Source: Desulfuromonadaceae bacterium
GTDB lineage: Bacteria; Desulfobacterota; Desulfuromonadia; Geobacterales; Pseudopelobacteraceae
NCBI GenBank assembly: GCA_028681335.1
Contig: JAQUIT010000001.1
Location: 124,001 to 188,000 of the forward strand
Direction: 5' to 3'
DNA: 64,000 nucleotides
A program made the position numbers and the translations under genes. Below are positions 1 through 9,360 of this stretch, one piece after another. The notes beneath the pieces are model-generated. The model was not told the origin of the DNA and did no database searches. It worked only from the letters and a program-made list of their open reading frames with translations. Position 1 is the stretch's first letter, and every line of letters begins with the position of its first letter.

Positions 1-429
1 GTGCCGCTGGCGGCCTACCACGCTGGATCAGCTGAGCACTTCAGCCTGCGGACGCCTTCACACATTCATGCCGATAACGGCACGGTGACAACCTTCGGCA
101 GTGTTGAACAGGGTGCCCTTGTACGGGTCTGCAGCGCTTCCCGCAATGATGTTATGAGGGGGGTCGTGGATTCTATGGCCGGGTTAACACCCGCCGCTCT
201 CGGTTACACTCCGTCTGCGGCGATCATCGTCAGTTGCGCCGGCAGAAAGTGGTTGCTTGCCGATCGGGGTGATAAGGAGCTCGCCGCTTTTTTCGCCTGT
301 CTGGGGTATCAGGTGCCGCTGATAGGGTTTCCCTCCTTCGGCGAGATTGCCCCTTTTCGCCGTGAAGATGGCACCTATACCTCCGTCTGCTTCCACAACG
401 TGACATTTGTTGTCTGCCTGTTGAGGTGA
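1..429 (+). CDS. FIST-domain sensory protein, C-terminal part (5' end outside window)
   Basis: The reading frame is open from the first base and stops at TGA 427-429, so only the last ~142 residues are present and the GTG at base 1 is not necessarily the start. The tail resembles a FIST C-terminal domain: a run about 'CSASRNDVMRG', then a hydrophobic 'AIIVSCAGRKWLL' strand, and the 'GFPSFGEIAP' segment typical of the domain end, followed by a short strand before the stop. FIST domains are predicted small-ligand (amino-acid-like) sensors normally coupled to signalling modules. The next gene starts 4 bases downstream and encodes PAS domains, which fits a sensor pair. Family assignment is from motif recognition; the N-terminal FIST half cannot be seen. 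Confidence 0.7.
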   Translation: MPLAAYHAGSAEHFSLRTPSHIHADNGTVTTFGSVEQGALVRVCSASRNDVMRGVVDSMAGLTPAALGYTPSAAIIVSCAGRKWLLADRGDKELAAFFACLGYQVPLIGFPSFGEIAPFRREDGTYTSVCFHNVTFVVCLLR

Positions 430-433
430 AACC

Positions 434-1663
434 ATGAACGATCGCCTTTTCTCACTCTGCACCCCCTGTCCTGAAGGTTTCATGTTCTGTCGCGAGTTCC
501 GGGCGCATGATTTCAGGAGAGCCCCTTTTGCCCTCTACGCCCCTTCAGCAGAGGCAGCCCGCGATTTTCTCGGCGACCATCTGCCGCGCTTGTCCGGCGT
601 TATCCTCATTCCCGGTAAGGTCCTCTCTTCCGAAGAGCTGGCGCCTCTCGTTCTGCAGATCGTTGTCTCACTGGCAATGATCCCTTATCTTGCCGACTTT
701 GCCGCTCACCAGCTGGTACAGCTCGGTCGGCACGTCAGTACGGAAGATCTCCGCTCGGTTCTGGTACTGGAAAACGAGCGCCTCGAACTGGACAGTCAGC
801 GGGCGGCAGAGGACTTCAGCCGCTTCAGGGCCAGCTTGCTGCACGAGATCGAGGAACGCCGGATGGCCGAGCGGCAGCTGGCGGAGAGCGAGGAACTGCT
901 GCGCCTGATCATGTCATCCACGGTGGAGGGCATCTACGGGATCAATACCGAAGGCAACTGTACCTTTGTCAACGAAGCCTGCCTGAAACTGCTTGGCTAC
1001 AGCCATGTCGGTGAGGTGCTGGGACACCACATGCATGAGCTGATCCATCACCGTACTGCGGACGGGCGTCCCATCCCGGTTGAGGAGTGTCACATCTTCA
1101 AGGCGTTCCGTGAAGGGACCGGGGTAACCGTTGACGATGAATTTTTTTCCCGTCGCGACGGGAGTTTACTTCCGGTGGAATATTCGGCGTACCCGATCTA
1201 CAAGGATGGCACGATTGTCGGAGCGGTGGTCACCTGGCGTGATATCACCGAACGCAGGCGCGCTGAAAAAGTCCTGAGAGACACACAGGAGTTGTTCACG
1301 CTCTTCATGAAATATACGCCGGTATATACCTTCATCAAGGAGATCGAGGGGGGTCAAAGCCGCGTTGTCGAGATAAGCGACAACTACATCGATATGGTTG
1401 GCAGACCGGCTGCAGAGCTGCGTGGTCGCACGATGTATGAACTCTTTCCCGAGGACCTTGCCCGTAAAATAACGGCTGATGATCTGGCAGCGGTACATGA
1501 CGGCACCATGATCCAGCTCGATGAAGATCTTAATGGCCGAAATTATACAACCATAAAGTTCCCGATTGTCAGAGAAGGCAAAAACGATCTCATCGCCGGG
1601 TTCACCATAGATATCACCGAGCGTAATAAGCCCGTGGAGAGTGCCGGGAACTCACAGAAATAG
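434..1663 (+). CDS. PAS-domain signalling protein without a kinase domain
   Basis: A 409-residue soluble protein. Residues ~1-100 are an N-terminal region I do not recognise; ~105-155 are predicted coiled coil rich in E, R and L; ~153-275 form a PAS domain ending in the usual 'WRDITERR' tail; ~283-400 form a second PAS domain ending in 'GFTIDITER'. The protein stops right after the second PAS, with no HisKA, HATPase, GGDEF or HTH. It starts four bases after the FIST gene and is followed 47 bases later by a hybrid kinase, so it probably works as a partner or adaptor in one signalling unit. Alternatively it is a kinase that lost its catalytic half, but there is no remnant downstream, so truncation is not shown. 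Confidence 0.75.
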   Translation: MNDRLFSLCTPCPEGFMFCREFRAHDFRRAPFALYAPSAEAARDFLGDHLPRLSGVILIPGKVLSSEELAPLVLQIVVSLAMIPYLADFAAHQLVQLGRHVSTEDLRSVLVLENERLELDSQRAAEDFSRFRASLLHEIEERRMAERQLAESEELLRLIMSSTVEGIYGINTEGNCTFVNEACLKLLGYSHVGEVLGHHMHELIHHRTADGRPIPVEECHIFKAFREGTGVTVDDEFFSRRDGSLLPVEYSAYPIYKDGTIVGAVVTWRDITERRRAEKVLRDTQELFTLFMKYTPVYTFIKEIEGGQSRVVEISDNYIDMVGRPAAELRGRTMYELFPEDLARKITADDLAAVHDGTMIQLDEDLNGRNYTTIKFPIVREGKNDLIAGFTIDITERNKPVESAGNSQK

Positions 1664-1710
1664 AACTGTCCTTTCATCTGGAAGTTAACGGCAAAATGGA
1701 GAATTGTCCC

Positions 1711-4467
1711 ATGAAACAGTTAGCACGCTTATCCCCGCGTCAGTTGCTCATCGGAATAACAGCCGCATCTGTCGTGCCGTTTGCGGCGGTGGCGCTGTTC
1801 CGGTCGCAGCTCTATACGGTCGTGGAGGTTTCTTCCTATCTGGTCTTTCATAATGTGACGGAGTTTTTCAGCGTCATGGTCTCCTTTTCCATTTTTGGTC
1901 TCGGGTGGTACTCCTACGACCAGAACAGGGACCGGCATGCACTGTTTCTGAGCGTGGCTTTCCTTGCCATCGGCCTGATGGATTTCATGCACACGCTCGG
2001 GTACGCCGGCATGCCGGCGTTAATAACGCCAAATACAGCAAACAAATCGACACAGCTCTGGATTGCCGTCCGTTTCTTCGGGGCAGCAGCATTTCTCGGC
2101 AGCGCCTTTATAACCCCCGTCAACCGCAGTCGCTGGCTGTCGAAGGGCCCTCTGCTGACGGCTGCCCTGGCTCTGTCAGTCGCTGTCTTTATCAGTGTTA
2201 CCTTCTTTCCTCATCTTCTTCCCACCACCTACGTTCGGGGGGGCGGCCTGACACCGTTCAAGGTGATTGCGGAATATGTCATCATCGCCCTGCTGCTTCT
2301 GGCGGCTATTGCCTGCTGGCGCCGCTTGCCCCGAAACGGTGACCGGCTGGCCTGCTACTACTATCTGTCCGCCTTTGTCCTCTGCATCTTCAGCGAACTC
2401 TCCTTTACCCTCTATGACAACGCCTTTGATACCTACAACATGCTCGGCCACACATACAAAATAGTGGCTTTCATGTTGATCTACCGGGGGGTGTTCGTCG
2501 CCGCGGTCAGAAAGCCGTACGAAGAGATGCTTGATGCCAATGACCAGCTGCTTCAGAGCCGCAATATGCTTTCCCACATTGTTAACTCTATACCCCAGTC
2601 CATTTTCTGGAAAGACAGGGATTCCGTTTATCTCGGGTGTAACGAGGTGTTTGCCCGGCAGGCCGGGATTGACAGCCCTGACGATATTGTCGGCACGTGT
2701 GATTTCGACCTCCCCTGGAGCCGTGAAGAGTCGGAGGGGTACCGCGCCGACGATCGTGCTGTCATGGAGCGGGGAGAGGCGAAGTGTCACATAGCCGAAA
2801 CCCAGCACCACTCTGACGGCACGGCCATTTGGCTCGATACCACCAAGATACCGCTTACGGACGGTTCCGGCGCAGTCTGCGGGGTGCTGGGGGTGTATGA
2901 GGATGTTACCGCACGAAAAAAGTCGGAGGAGGAGCTGCTGGAATCGCTGATTTTCAATCAGCAGGTCATCACGTGCGCTCAGGAAGGGATCATCGTCTAC
3001 GACCGGGATCTGCGCTATCGGGTCTGGAACCCGTTCATGGAGCAGTTGACCGGCCTGAGCTCTGATGATGTGCTCGGCAAAACCCCTCTCGAGGTCTTCC
3101 CGTTTCTGCAAGAGGCCGGTGTCATGGAGAGGTTGTCTAGAATACTGGAGGGGAAAGCGGTTGCTCCGGTGGAGTTCTTCTTTCAGGTGCCTGGCACGGG
3201 GAAGTCGGGGTGGACTTCAGACCGCTCCGCGCCGCTTCTGAACGGCAAAGGCGAGATCACCGGCGTTATCGGGACGGTTCGGGACATGACGGAAAGCCGC
3301 AGGACCGAGGATCAGTTGCGGCAGTCACAGAAGATGGAGGCGCTCGGGCAGTTAGCCGGAGGTGTTGCCCACGATTTCAACAATATGCTTCAGGTTATCA
3401 TCGGTTATGCCTCGCTGCTCAGGATGGACGCCACCGCAAGTCAGAGTGCGCATGTAACCGAGATCCTTGCCGCTTCGGAGAGAGCCGCTGAACTGACCAG
3501 TGGCCTCCTTTCCTATAGCCGCAAGCAGGTATTCAAGATCGAGCAAACCGATCTGGGAAAACTTGTCGGCGGCGTGGAGAAATTCCTCCGTCGCATTCTT
3601 GGCGAGGATGTTGCTCTCGTACTGGAACCGTCACCTGTGCCGCTTGTCGCGGCAATCGACCGGGCCCACATGCAGCAGGTCTTTGTCAATCTGGCAACAA
3701 ACGCCCGTGATGCAATGCCCTCCGAAGGGAGGCTCACCATCTGTATGGACAGGATTGAGATGGACGAGGAATTTGTGAGCGCCCATGGCTTCGGGACGGT
3801 TGCTCCGTACGCGATCATAACCGTTTCCGACAGTGGCAGTGGCATTCCGAAGGAGTGTCTGCAGAAAATCTTTGAGCCGTTTTTTACGACCAAAGCTGTT
3901 GGTCAGGGGACCGGGTTGGGGCTTTCCATCGTTTACGGCATTATCAGCCAGCATAACGGTTTCATAAACTGCTACAGCGAGCCGGGAACGGGCACGACAT
4001 TCCGCATCTATCTCCCCCTTTGCATCAAGGCGGAACAGAAACACGACGAGGTTGCCGAGGAGGAGGTGGCAGAGCACGGGAAAGGGCTTGTCATTCTGAT
4101 CGCGGAAGATGATCAGACCGTGCGCAAGATCACCCGGAGCATCCTTGAACTGCACGGTTATGCTGTGCTGGAGGCTGCCAACGGCAGGGAGGCTCTTGAG
4201 GTGTTCAGGCAGCGGCAGGACAAGATAGCGCTCGTGCTGCTTGACGCCATAATGCCGGAAATGAACGGAGCAGAAGCTCTTGCCGCCATACGGGAGATCA
4301 ACCCGGGAACAAAGGCGCTCTTCATGAGCGGCTATGCCCGCGAGATTATCAGCGGCAAAATGCTGGTGCCGGACGATGCGGCATTCATCAACAAGCCGGT
4401 GCTGCCGGCGCAGCTGATAGACGCGATCAGAACAGCAATCCACGGTGAGACCGTTCAGACACCGTGA
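1711..4467 (+). CDS. MASE3-PAS-PAS hybrid sensor histidine kinase with receiver domain
   Basis: A membrane hybrid kinase of 918 residues from the ATG at 1711, chosen because GGAGA at 1698-1702 is well spaced; an in-frame ATG at 1696 would add five residues. Residues ~1-265 are a multi-spanning MASE3-type sensor with motifs such as 'LVFHNVTEFFSV' and 'GLMDFMHTLGY'. PAS domains follow at ~280-395 and ~405-530, then HisKA with phospho-acceptor His554 in 'GGVAHDFNN', a HATPase_c domain with 'GTGLGLSIVYGI', and a C-terminal REC domain with phospho-acceptor Asp845 in 'LLDAIMPEMNG'. All catalytic motifs look intact. The MASE3 ligand is unknown. The next kinase gene begins 37 bases downstream, so the two are probably co-transcribed. 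No DNA-binding output is encoded nearby. Confidence 0.88.
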   Translation: MKQLARLSPRQLLIGITAASVVPFAAVALFRSQLYTVVEVSSYLVFHNVTEFFSVMVSFSIFGLGWYSYDQNRDRHALFLSVAFLAIGLMDFMHTLGYAGMPALITPNTANKSTQLWIAVRFFGAAAFLGSAFITPVNRSRWLSKGPLLTAALALSVAVFISVTFFPHLLPTTYVRGGGLTPFKVIAEYVIIALLLLAAIACWRRLPRNGDRLACYYYLSAFVLCIFSELSFTLYDNAFDTYNMLGHTYKIVAFMLIYRGVFVAAVRKPYEEMLDANDQLLQSRNMLSHIVNSIPQSIFWKDRDSVYLGCNEVFARQAGIDSPDDIVGTCDFDLPWSREESEGYRADDRAVMERGEAKCHIAETQHHSDGTAIWLDTTKIPLTDGSGAVCGVLGVYEDVTARKKSEEELLESLIFNQQVITCAQEGIIVYDRDLRYRVWNPFMEQLTGLSSDDVLGKTPLEVFPFLQEAGVMERLSRILEGKAVAPVEFFFQVPGTGKSGWTSDRSAPLLNGKGEITGVIGTVRDMTESRRTEDQLRQSQKMEALGQLAGGVAHDFNNMLQVIIGYASLLRMDATASQSAHVTEILAASERAAELTSGLLSYSRKQVFKIEQTDLGKLVGGVEKFLRRILGEDVALVLEPSPVPLVAAIDRAHMQQVFVNLATNARDAMPSEGRLTICMDRIEMDEEFVSAHGFGTVAPYAIITVSDSGSGIPKECLQKIFEPFFTTKAVGQGTGLGLSIVYGIISQHNGFINCYSEPGTGTTFRIYLPLCIKAEQKHDEVAEEEVAEHGKGLVILIAEDDQTVRKITRSILELHGYAVLEAANGREALEVFRQRQDKIALVLLDAIMPEMNGAEALAAIREINPGTKALFMSGYAREIISGKMLVPDDAAFINKPVLPAQLIDAIRTAIHGETVQTP

Positions 4468-4504
4468 GATGAATGCAGCAACCAGAAACGTTCGGGGAGA
4501 TACT

Positions 4505-7114
4505 ATGCAGCCACCGTCAATCATACGCTTCATGCTCAGCCTCCTCCTTTCGGCAGCGACCATCTTTCCCGCCACAGCTGCCACCTCCGCCGGGGTCGTG
4601 ACGCTGACGGCCACGGAGCGACAATGGCTCAGTGAGCACCCGGTCATCACCCTTGCCCCCGATCCTGATTTCAAGCCGATCGAGTACTTTGACAGAAACG
4701 GCACCTATCAGGGCGCCGCTGCCGATATCATCCGGCTTCTGGAGAAAAAGCTCGGCATCACCATAACCATTGTCCGGCCAAAAAACTGGGACGAGGCGCT
4801 GTCCAGGTTCAAAAGCCATAAAGTAGACCTGCTGGGGGCGATGGTGAGAACCCCCGAACGGGAGAAGTTTGCCCTCTTCAGCGAGACCCTGGTGGCGGTG
4901 CCGGGGGGGATTTTTGCCCGCAGAGGTTCGCCCACCGACCTGACCCTGAAAGATCTGAAGGGAAAGAAGGTGGCTGTTGTTTCCAACTATGCGGCCCATG
5001 ACATCATCAAAAGCCTCTATCCCGGGATAAATCTGGAGGTCGTTGAGGATGTTGCCACCGGCCTCACCAAGGCATCGCTGGGTACGGTGGATGCCTATGT
5101 GGAGAACATGGCCAATGCCACCTTTTATCTGCAGGAGGCCGGCATCACTAATCTGCAGTTGGTCGGCAGGACTGATTTTGACTATCGCTGGGGGATCGGC
5201 ATCCGCAAGGATTGGCCGGAGCTGCAGGGTATCCTCAACAAGGGGCTGGCGGCTATCAGTGAAGAAGAACGGGCCCAGGCGATCCAGCGCTGGGTCTCTA
5301 TCGAAGGGGAACGGTGGCATCCCAGCAAAATGTTCATTGTCGGGGCGGTGGCCTCGGCGCTAGGCCTGCTGCTGCTGATCGTCGCCATTTGGAGCTATTC
5401 ACTGCGGAGGGCGGTTAAGGAGCACACCGCCTCCCTGCAGAAGGAGATTGAGGAAAAGAGAAAAACCGAGGCGGCCCTTGAAGATTTGAACGGGCAGTTG
5501 GAGGTGCGGGTCAGGGAGCGGACGCTGGAACTGGAAAAAGAGGTCGGTGAACGGATTAAATCCGAAGAACAGCATAAGATCAGCGAAGAAAACTATCGCT
5601 GTTTTGCCGGGCTTACGTCGGACTATGTGTATAAATGCTCGCGTACAGGGTCGGCTCCTTTCCGGGTCCGCTGGATTGGCGGTTCAGTCACTCCTATTAC
5701 CGGCTACACGGAGGAGGAAATCTATGAAATGGGCTGCTGGCTGCCGCTTGTCCATCATGCCGACCGGGAAACGGTTGCTTCTTACCTGCTCGCCCTGCGT
5801 CCCGGAGATGTGAAGCTGCTGCAGTTCCGCCTGGTCACGAAGGATGGGAAAACCCGCTGGATTTCTGAGAAATCACGCTGTGAAGCGGGGGAGGCTGAAG
5901 GGGAGCTGATACTGTTCGGCTCGTCAACAGACATCACCGACCGTCGGCGGGCGGGAGAGGAACGGCGAAAAATCGAGCAGCAGATGCTTCACGCGCAGAA
6001 ACTGGAGAGCCTTGGTGTTTTGGCTGGCGGCATCGCCCACGATTTTAATAACATTCTTACCGCCATCATCGGCAATGCCGACCTTGCGTTGATGCGGGTC
6101 AGCAAGGAATCGCCGGTGGTGGACAACCTGCAGCGCATCGAGCAGGCCGCCGTGAGGGCCGCCGACCTGGCCAAGCAGATGCTCGCCTATTCCGGCAAGG
6201 GGAAGTTCATTGTCGAGAATATCGACCTGAATCTTCTGCTTGAAGAGATGCTGCATATGTTGGAGGTCTCAATCTCCAAGAAGGTGGTGCTGCGGCTTAA
6301 CACTCACGCACATCTTCCCCTTGTGGAGGCTGACGCCACCCAGATGCGCCAGATCATCATGAATCTTGTCATCAACTCATCCGAAGCGATAGGTGACAGG
6401 AGTGGTGTCATCGCCATCACCACCGGCTGCATGGATTGTGACAGGAGCTACCTTAAAGATGTCTGGCTTGATGAAAACCTGACCGATGGCCTCTATGTCT
6501 ATCTGGAGATTGCGGACAGTGGCTGCGGCATGGACAGGGAGACACTCTCCAAGCTGTTTGATCCGTTTTTCACCACAAAATTTACCGGGCGTGGTCTGGG
6601 GATGGCCGCTGTGCTCGGAATCGTGCGGGGGCACAAGGGGGCTATCAAGGTTTACAGCGAAGAGGGCAAGGGGACCAGCTTCAAGATCCTGCTTCCGGCC
6701 AGCGAACGCCCGGCCGAGGTTTTCAACGGTGATGCGCAGAAGGATGCGTGGAAAGGGAGCGGGACGGTCCTGCTGGTAGACGACGAGGAGACGATTCGCG
6801 GCATTGGTAGCGAGATGCTTAAAGAGCTTGGCTTCACGACGATTACCGCCAGCGACGGCCGCGAGGCGGTGGAGGCTTTCAAGCAGAATCCGGGCATCGC
6901 CTTTGTGATCCTCGATCTGACCATGCCGCATATGGACGGGGAACAGTGTTTCAGGGAGCTCCGCCTGCTCAATCCGATGGTGAAGGTGATCATGTCGAGT
7001 GGCTACAACGAGCAGGAGGTAACGCAGAAGTTCGTCGGCAAGGGATTGGCCGGCTTCATCCAGAAGCCGTACCGCCTCACGGCGCTACAGGAAGTAATAC
7101 GCGGAATAGTGTGA
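4505..7114 (+). CDS. Sensor hybrid histidine kinase with periplasmic SBP_bac_3 domain
   Basis: An 869-residue kinase. The start at 4505 is chosen because GGGGAGA at 4494-4500 precedes it and the protein then begins with a signal-peptide-like stretch ending around 'PATAATSAG'. Residues ~30-265 are a family-3 solute-binding fold ('GTYQGAAADIIRLLEKKLG', 'VDLLGAMVRTPERE', 'LKGKKVAVVSNYAA'), so the periplasmic part likely binds an amino acid or similar small molecule. One transmembrane helix at ~280-300 leads into a coiled coil (~305-365), a PAS domain (~370-490), HisKA with His512 in 'GGIAHDFNN', HATPase_c, and a REC domain with Asp804 ('FVILDLTMPHMDG'). BvgS-like architecture, but with one binding domain and no HTH or Hpt. 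The ligand cannot be read from sequence. Confidence 0.88.
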   Translation: MQPPSIIRFMLSLLLSAATIFPATAATSAGVVTLTATERQWLSEHPVITLAPDPDFKPIEYFDRNGTYQGAAADIIRLLEKKLGITITIVRPKNWDEALSRFKSHKVDLLGAMVRTPEREKFALFSETLVAVPGGIFARRGSPTDLTLKDLKGKKVAVVSNYAAHDIIKSLYPGINLEVVEDVATGLTKASLGTVDAYVENMANATFYLQEAGITNLQLVGRTDFDYRWGIGIRKDWPELQGILNKGLAAISEEERAQAIQRWVSIEGERWHPSKMFIVGAVASALGLLLLIVAIWSYSLRRAVKEHTASLQKEIEEKRKTEAALEDLNGQLEVRVRERTLELEKEVGERIKSEEQHKISEENYRCFAGLTSDYVYKCSRTGSAPFRVRWIGGSVTPITGYTEEEIYEMGCWLPLVHHADRETVASYLLALRPGDVKLLQFRLVTKDGKTRWISEKSRCEAGEAEGELILFGSSTDITDRRRAGEERRKIEQQMLHAQKLESLGVLAGGIAHDFNNILTAIIGNADLALMRVSKESPVVDNLQRIEQAAVRAADLAKQMLAYSGKGKFIVENIDLNLLLEEMLHMLEVSISKKVVLRLNTHAHLPLVEADATQMRQIIMNLVINSSEAIGDRSGVIAITTGCMDCDRSYLKDVWLDENLTDGLYVYLEIADSGCGMDRETLSKLFDPFFTTKFTGRGLGMAAVLGIVRGHKGAIKVYSEEGKGTSFKILLPASERPAEVFNGDAQKDAWKGSGTVLLVDDEETIRGIGSEMLKELGFTTITASDGREAVEAFKQNPGIAFVILDLTMPHMDGEQCFRELRLLNPMVKVIMSSGYNEQEVTQKFVGKGLAGFIQKPYRLTALQEVIRGIV

Positions 7115-7173
7115 CGTTTGTGTTGCATAAAGACCATGGATGACGGCGGCTTCTCGTGGCAGCAGGTGTATAG

Positions 7174-9360
7174 TTATACCTGTGCTCTCAAGAGCGTCAC
7201 TAAGGCCTCTGCAGAAAGTGGTCTGTGAAAATAATACCCCTGAATCTCATCACACCTCAATGACTGCAGGAACTCCAGTTGCTCAAGCGTCTCGACACCC
7301 TCCGCGATATTCTGTATGCCAAGTTTTTGCGACATTGTGATGATGGCTTCGACGATTGCCTGGTCCTGGATATTTGAACTGATATCGGTGACAAATGATC
7401 GATCTATCTTTATGTGATCGATAGGCAGCGTCTTTATGTATCCAAGCGACGAGTAGCCGGTGCCGAAGTCGTCAATCGCAATGGAAATACCCAAACTCCG
7501 CAGATCGAAGACTTCGGCAAGATTGGTGCTGGCGTGGTTAACCAGACAACTCTCGGTAAGTTCAATTTCAAGTTGTGCGGCATTAGCGCCTGTTGCATGG
7601 AGTGCCTTCCTGACAATTTCCGCAAAGTTCTGCTGCTCAATCTGTCGGCTAGAGACATTGACAGAAAGCCTTATCTGGGGGAGGCCGGCGTCATTCCATG
7701 TTTTCATGCTTCTGCAGACAGTACGCAGGATCCATTCGCCAAGGGGAAGAATTAATCCGGTTTCCTCTGCCAGCGGTATGAACTCGTTTGGCGGAATCCT
7801 CCCGCGGCTGGGGTGATTCCAGCGGACAAGCGCTTCGGCCGCTGTAATGGTCCGGGTGCCCGCATCCATGATCGGCTGGAATTCGAGGAAAAATTCTCCA
7901 TGTTCCAGAGCATTACGCATTCCGTTTTCAAGCTTCATGCGGGTGTGGGCCTTCAGGTTCATTTCCGGTGAATAGAAGTTGTAGCGATTCCGCCCGGCTT
8001 CTTTGGCCGAATACATTGCCAGCTCTGCACTCTTTATCAGTGTCTCCGCATCGCTGCCATCATCTGGGAAAACGGCTATTCCGATGCTTGATGTCACGTG
8101 CAGCTCATTGCTGCCGATCCAAAACGGGGGGAGCATTGAGTCCATAAATTTCTGTGCGACGTACGTAGCATTCAGCTCTTTACCGGTATTGATGGCAACA
8201 AAACAAAATTCATCTCCCCCCATACGGGCTAGAGTATCACTGCAGCGGATTTGTCGTTGCAGCCTCCGTCCGACCTCGATGAGAAGTTGATCTCCCGTGG
8301 CCCGCCCCATTGTGTCATTGAATATTTTGAAGCGATCCAGATCGAGTAAAAAAACGGCCAGGGTGCTACAGTTTTGTGTAGCATTAGCTACTGCCTGATT
8401 GAGGCGGTCGAGGAGCAGGGCCCGATTTGGAAGTGTCGTGAGTTGGTCCGAATAGGCCATTTTTTTGATCTGCTGCTCTGATTTCTTACGTTCGGTAATG
8501 TCCTCGAAAAGGGTTGTGATAATTCCCGGGGATTGGGAGTACGCAGTGGTCGTGTAGTACGCGCCTCTTTCCGGCAAGGCAAGCTCAAATGTGATGGAGT
8601 TGCCATGCTCAAAAACCCGGAGCAGCTCAGACAGGTACTCTCTGAAACTGGCGCCGAACTGAGTCAGGCTGTCGCTGCCGACAAGATCCTGCCGGTGGCA
8701 GCCGAACATGTCCGTACAGGATGAATTAGTTTCGATAATGGTGAACGATTCCAGCTCACCATTATTGGCAAACGTGACGCGGTGTTCGGCCATTCCCTCT
8801 TTCATGGACTCGTGCAGTGAACGGTACTTTTTTCTCTTTTCACACAGAGCCTGGTACGCTTTTTTTATAGATCGTCTTGGGAGTGTGCGAAGGGTAAAAA
8901 ATATGACTGCAGCAATAGCAGCTGAGCAAAGTGTAACCAGCAGGGTGCTGAACAGTAACGGGTCCAAAGTGCGATAAATTTCGATGCTGGCAACAACGAC
9001 CCCGGCGTCGTAGATGTCTTGTTTCTGGCCGATATGGACGGGCGGAACTACTGCAGTGTTACTGGCGATTACCTCTCTGTTGGTATTGTAGATGACGATG
9101 CTTTCTGCCACAGTTCTTCTGGAGCGCTGCTCCAGCATCTCAGAGATTCTGAGATCTTCATATCGCCAGAGGGTTGGATTAGACCTGACCAGATTGGTCA
9201 CGTCATTGGCGCTCAATACGCTCTGGACAACGAGTTCACTGCGCAGGTGCTGGTACGATATGAAAAAATAGATGGCCGGGACCATTACTGTGATCAGTAT
9301 CGAGAGACCCCAGGCAACCGCTATCGAAAAACGCTGTATTGAAATCTCGGCCTGGTTCAA
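7174..9360 (-). CDS. Membrane PAS-GGDEF-EAL cyclic-di-GMP protein
   Basis: A 728-residue protein. Two membrane helices (~10-32 and ~137-157) flank a ~100-residue periplasmic sensor; then a PAS domain ending 'FEDITERKKSEQ', a GGDEF domain with intact 'RMGGDEF' and an upstream I-site 'RCSD' (RxxD, five residues before), and an EAL domain with intact 'AEALVRWN' and 'DDFGTGYSSL'. Both cyclase and phosphodiesterase signatures are complete, so net activity cannot be predicted. Translation starts at TTG (9358-9360), which overlaps the TGA stop of the preceding binding-protein gene, so the two are translationally coupled. The pairing suggests the periplasmic binding protein presents its ligand to this sensor. 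Confidence 0.9.
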   Translation of the reverse strand: MNQAEISIQRFSIAVAWGLSILITVMVPAIYFFISYQHLRSELVVQSVLSANDVTNLVRSNPTLWRYEDLRISEMLEQRSRRTVAESIVIYNTNREVIASNTAVVPPVHIGQKQDIYDAGVVVASIEIYRTLDPLLFSTLLVTLCSAAIAAVIFFTLRTLPRRSIKKAYQALCEKRKKYRSLHESMKEGMAEHRVTFANNGELESFTIIETNSSCTDMFGCHRQDLVGSDSLTQFGASFREYLSELLRVFEHGNSITFELALPERGAYYTTTAYSQSPGIITTLFEDITERKKSEQQIKKMAYSDQLTTLPNRALLLDRLNQAVANATQNCSTLAVFLLDLDRFKIFNDTMGRATGDQLLIEVGRRLQRQIRCSDTLARMGGDEFCFVAINTGKELNATYVAQKFMDSMLPPFWIGSNELHVTSSIGIAVFPDDGSDAETLIKSAELAMYSAKEAGRNRYNFYSPEMNLKAHTRMKLENGMRNALEHGEFFLEFQPIMDAGTRTITAAEALVRWNHPSRGRIPPNEFIPLAEETGLILPLGEWILRTVCRSMKTWNDAGLPQIRLSVNVSSRQIEQQNFAEIVRKALHATGANAAQLEIELTESCLVNHASTNLAEVFDLRSLGISIAIDDFGTGYSSLGYIKTLPIDHIKIDRSFVTDISSNIQDQAIVEAIITMSQKLGIQNIAEGVETLEQLEFLQSLRCDEIQGYYFHRPLSAEALVTLLRAQV

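Noticed and set aside
434..1663. PAS-only protein as a broken histidine kinase
   Set aside because: There is no kinase remnant in any frame between its stop and the next gene 47 bases later, so it may be a complete adaptor protein.
2176..3111. 311-codon frame antisense to the MASE3 kinase
   Set aside because: Overlaps conserved PAS and membrane domains on the other strand, with no ribosome site or family resemblance.
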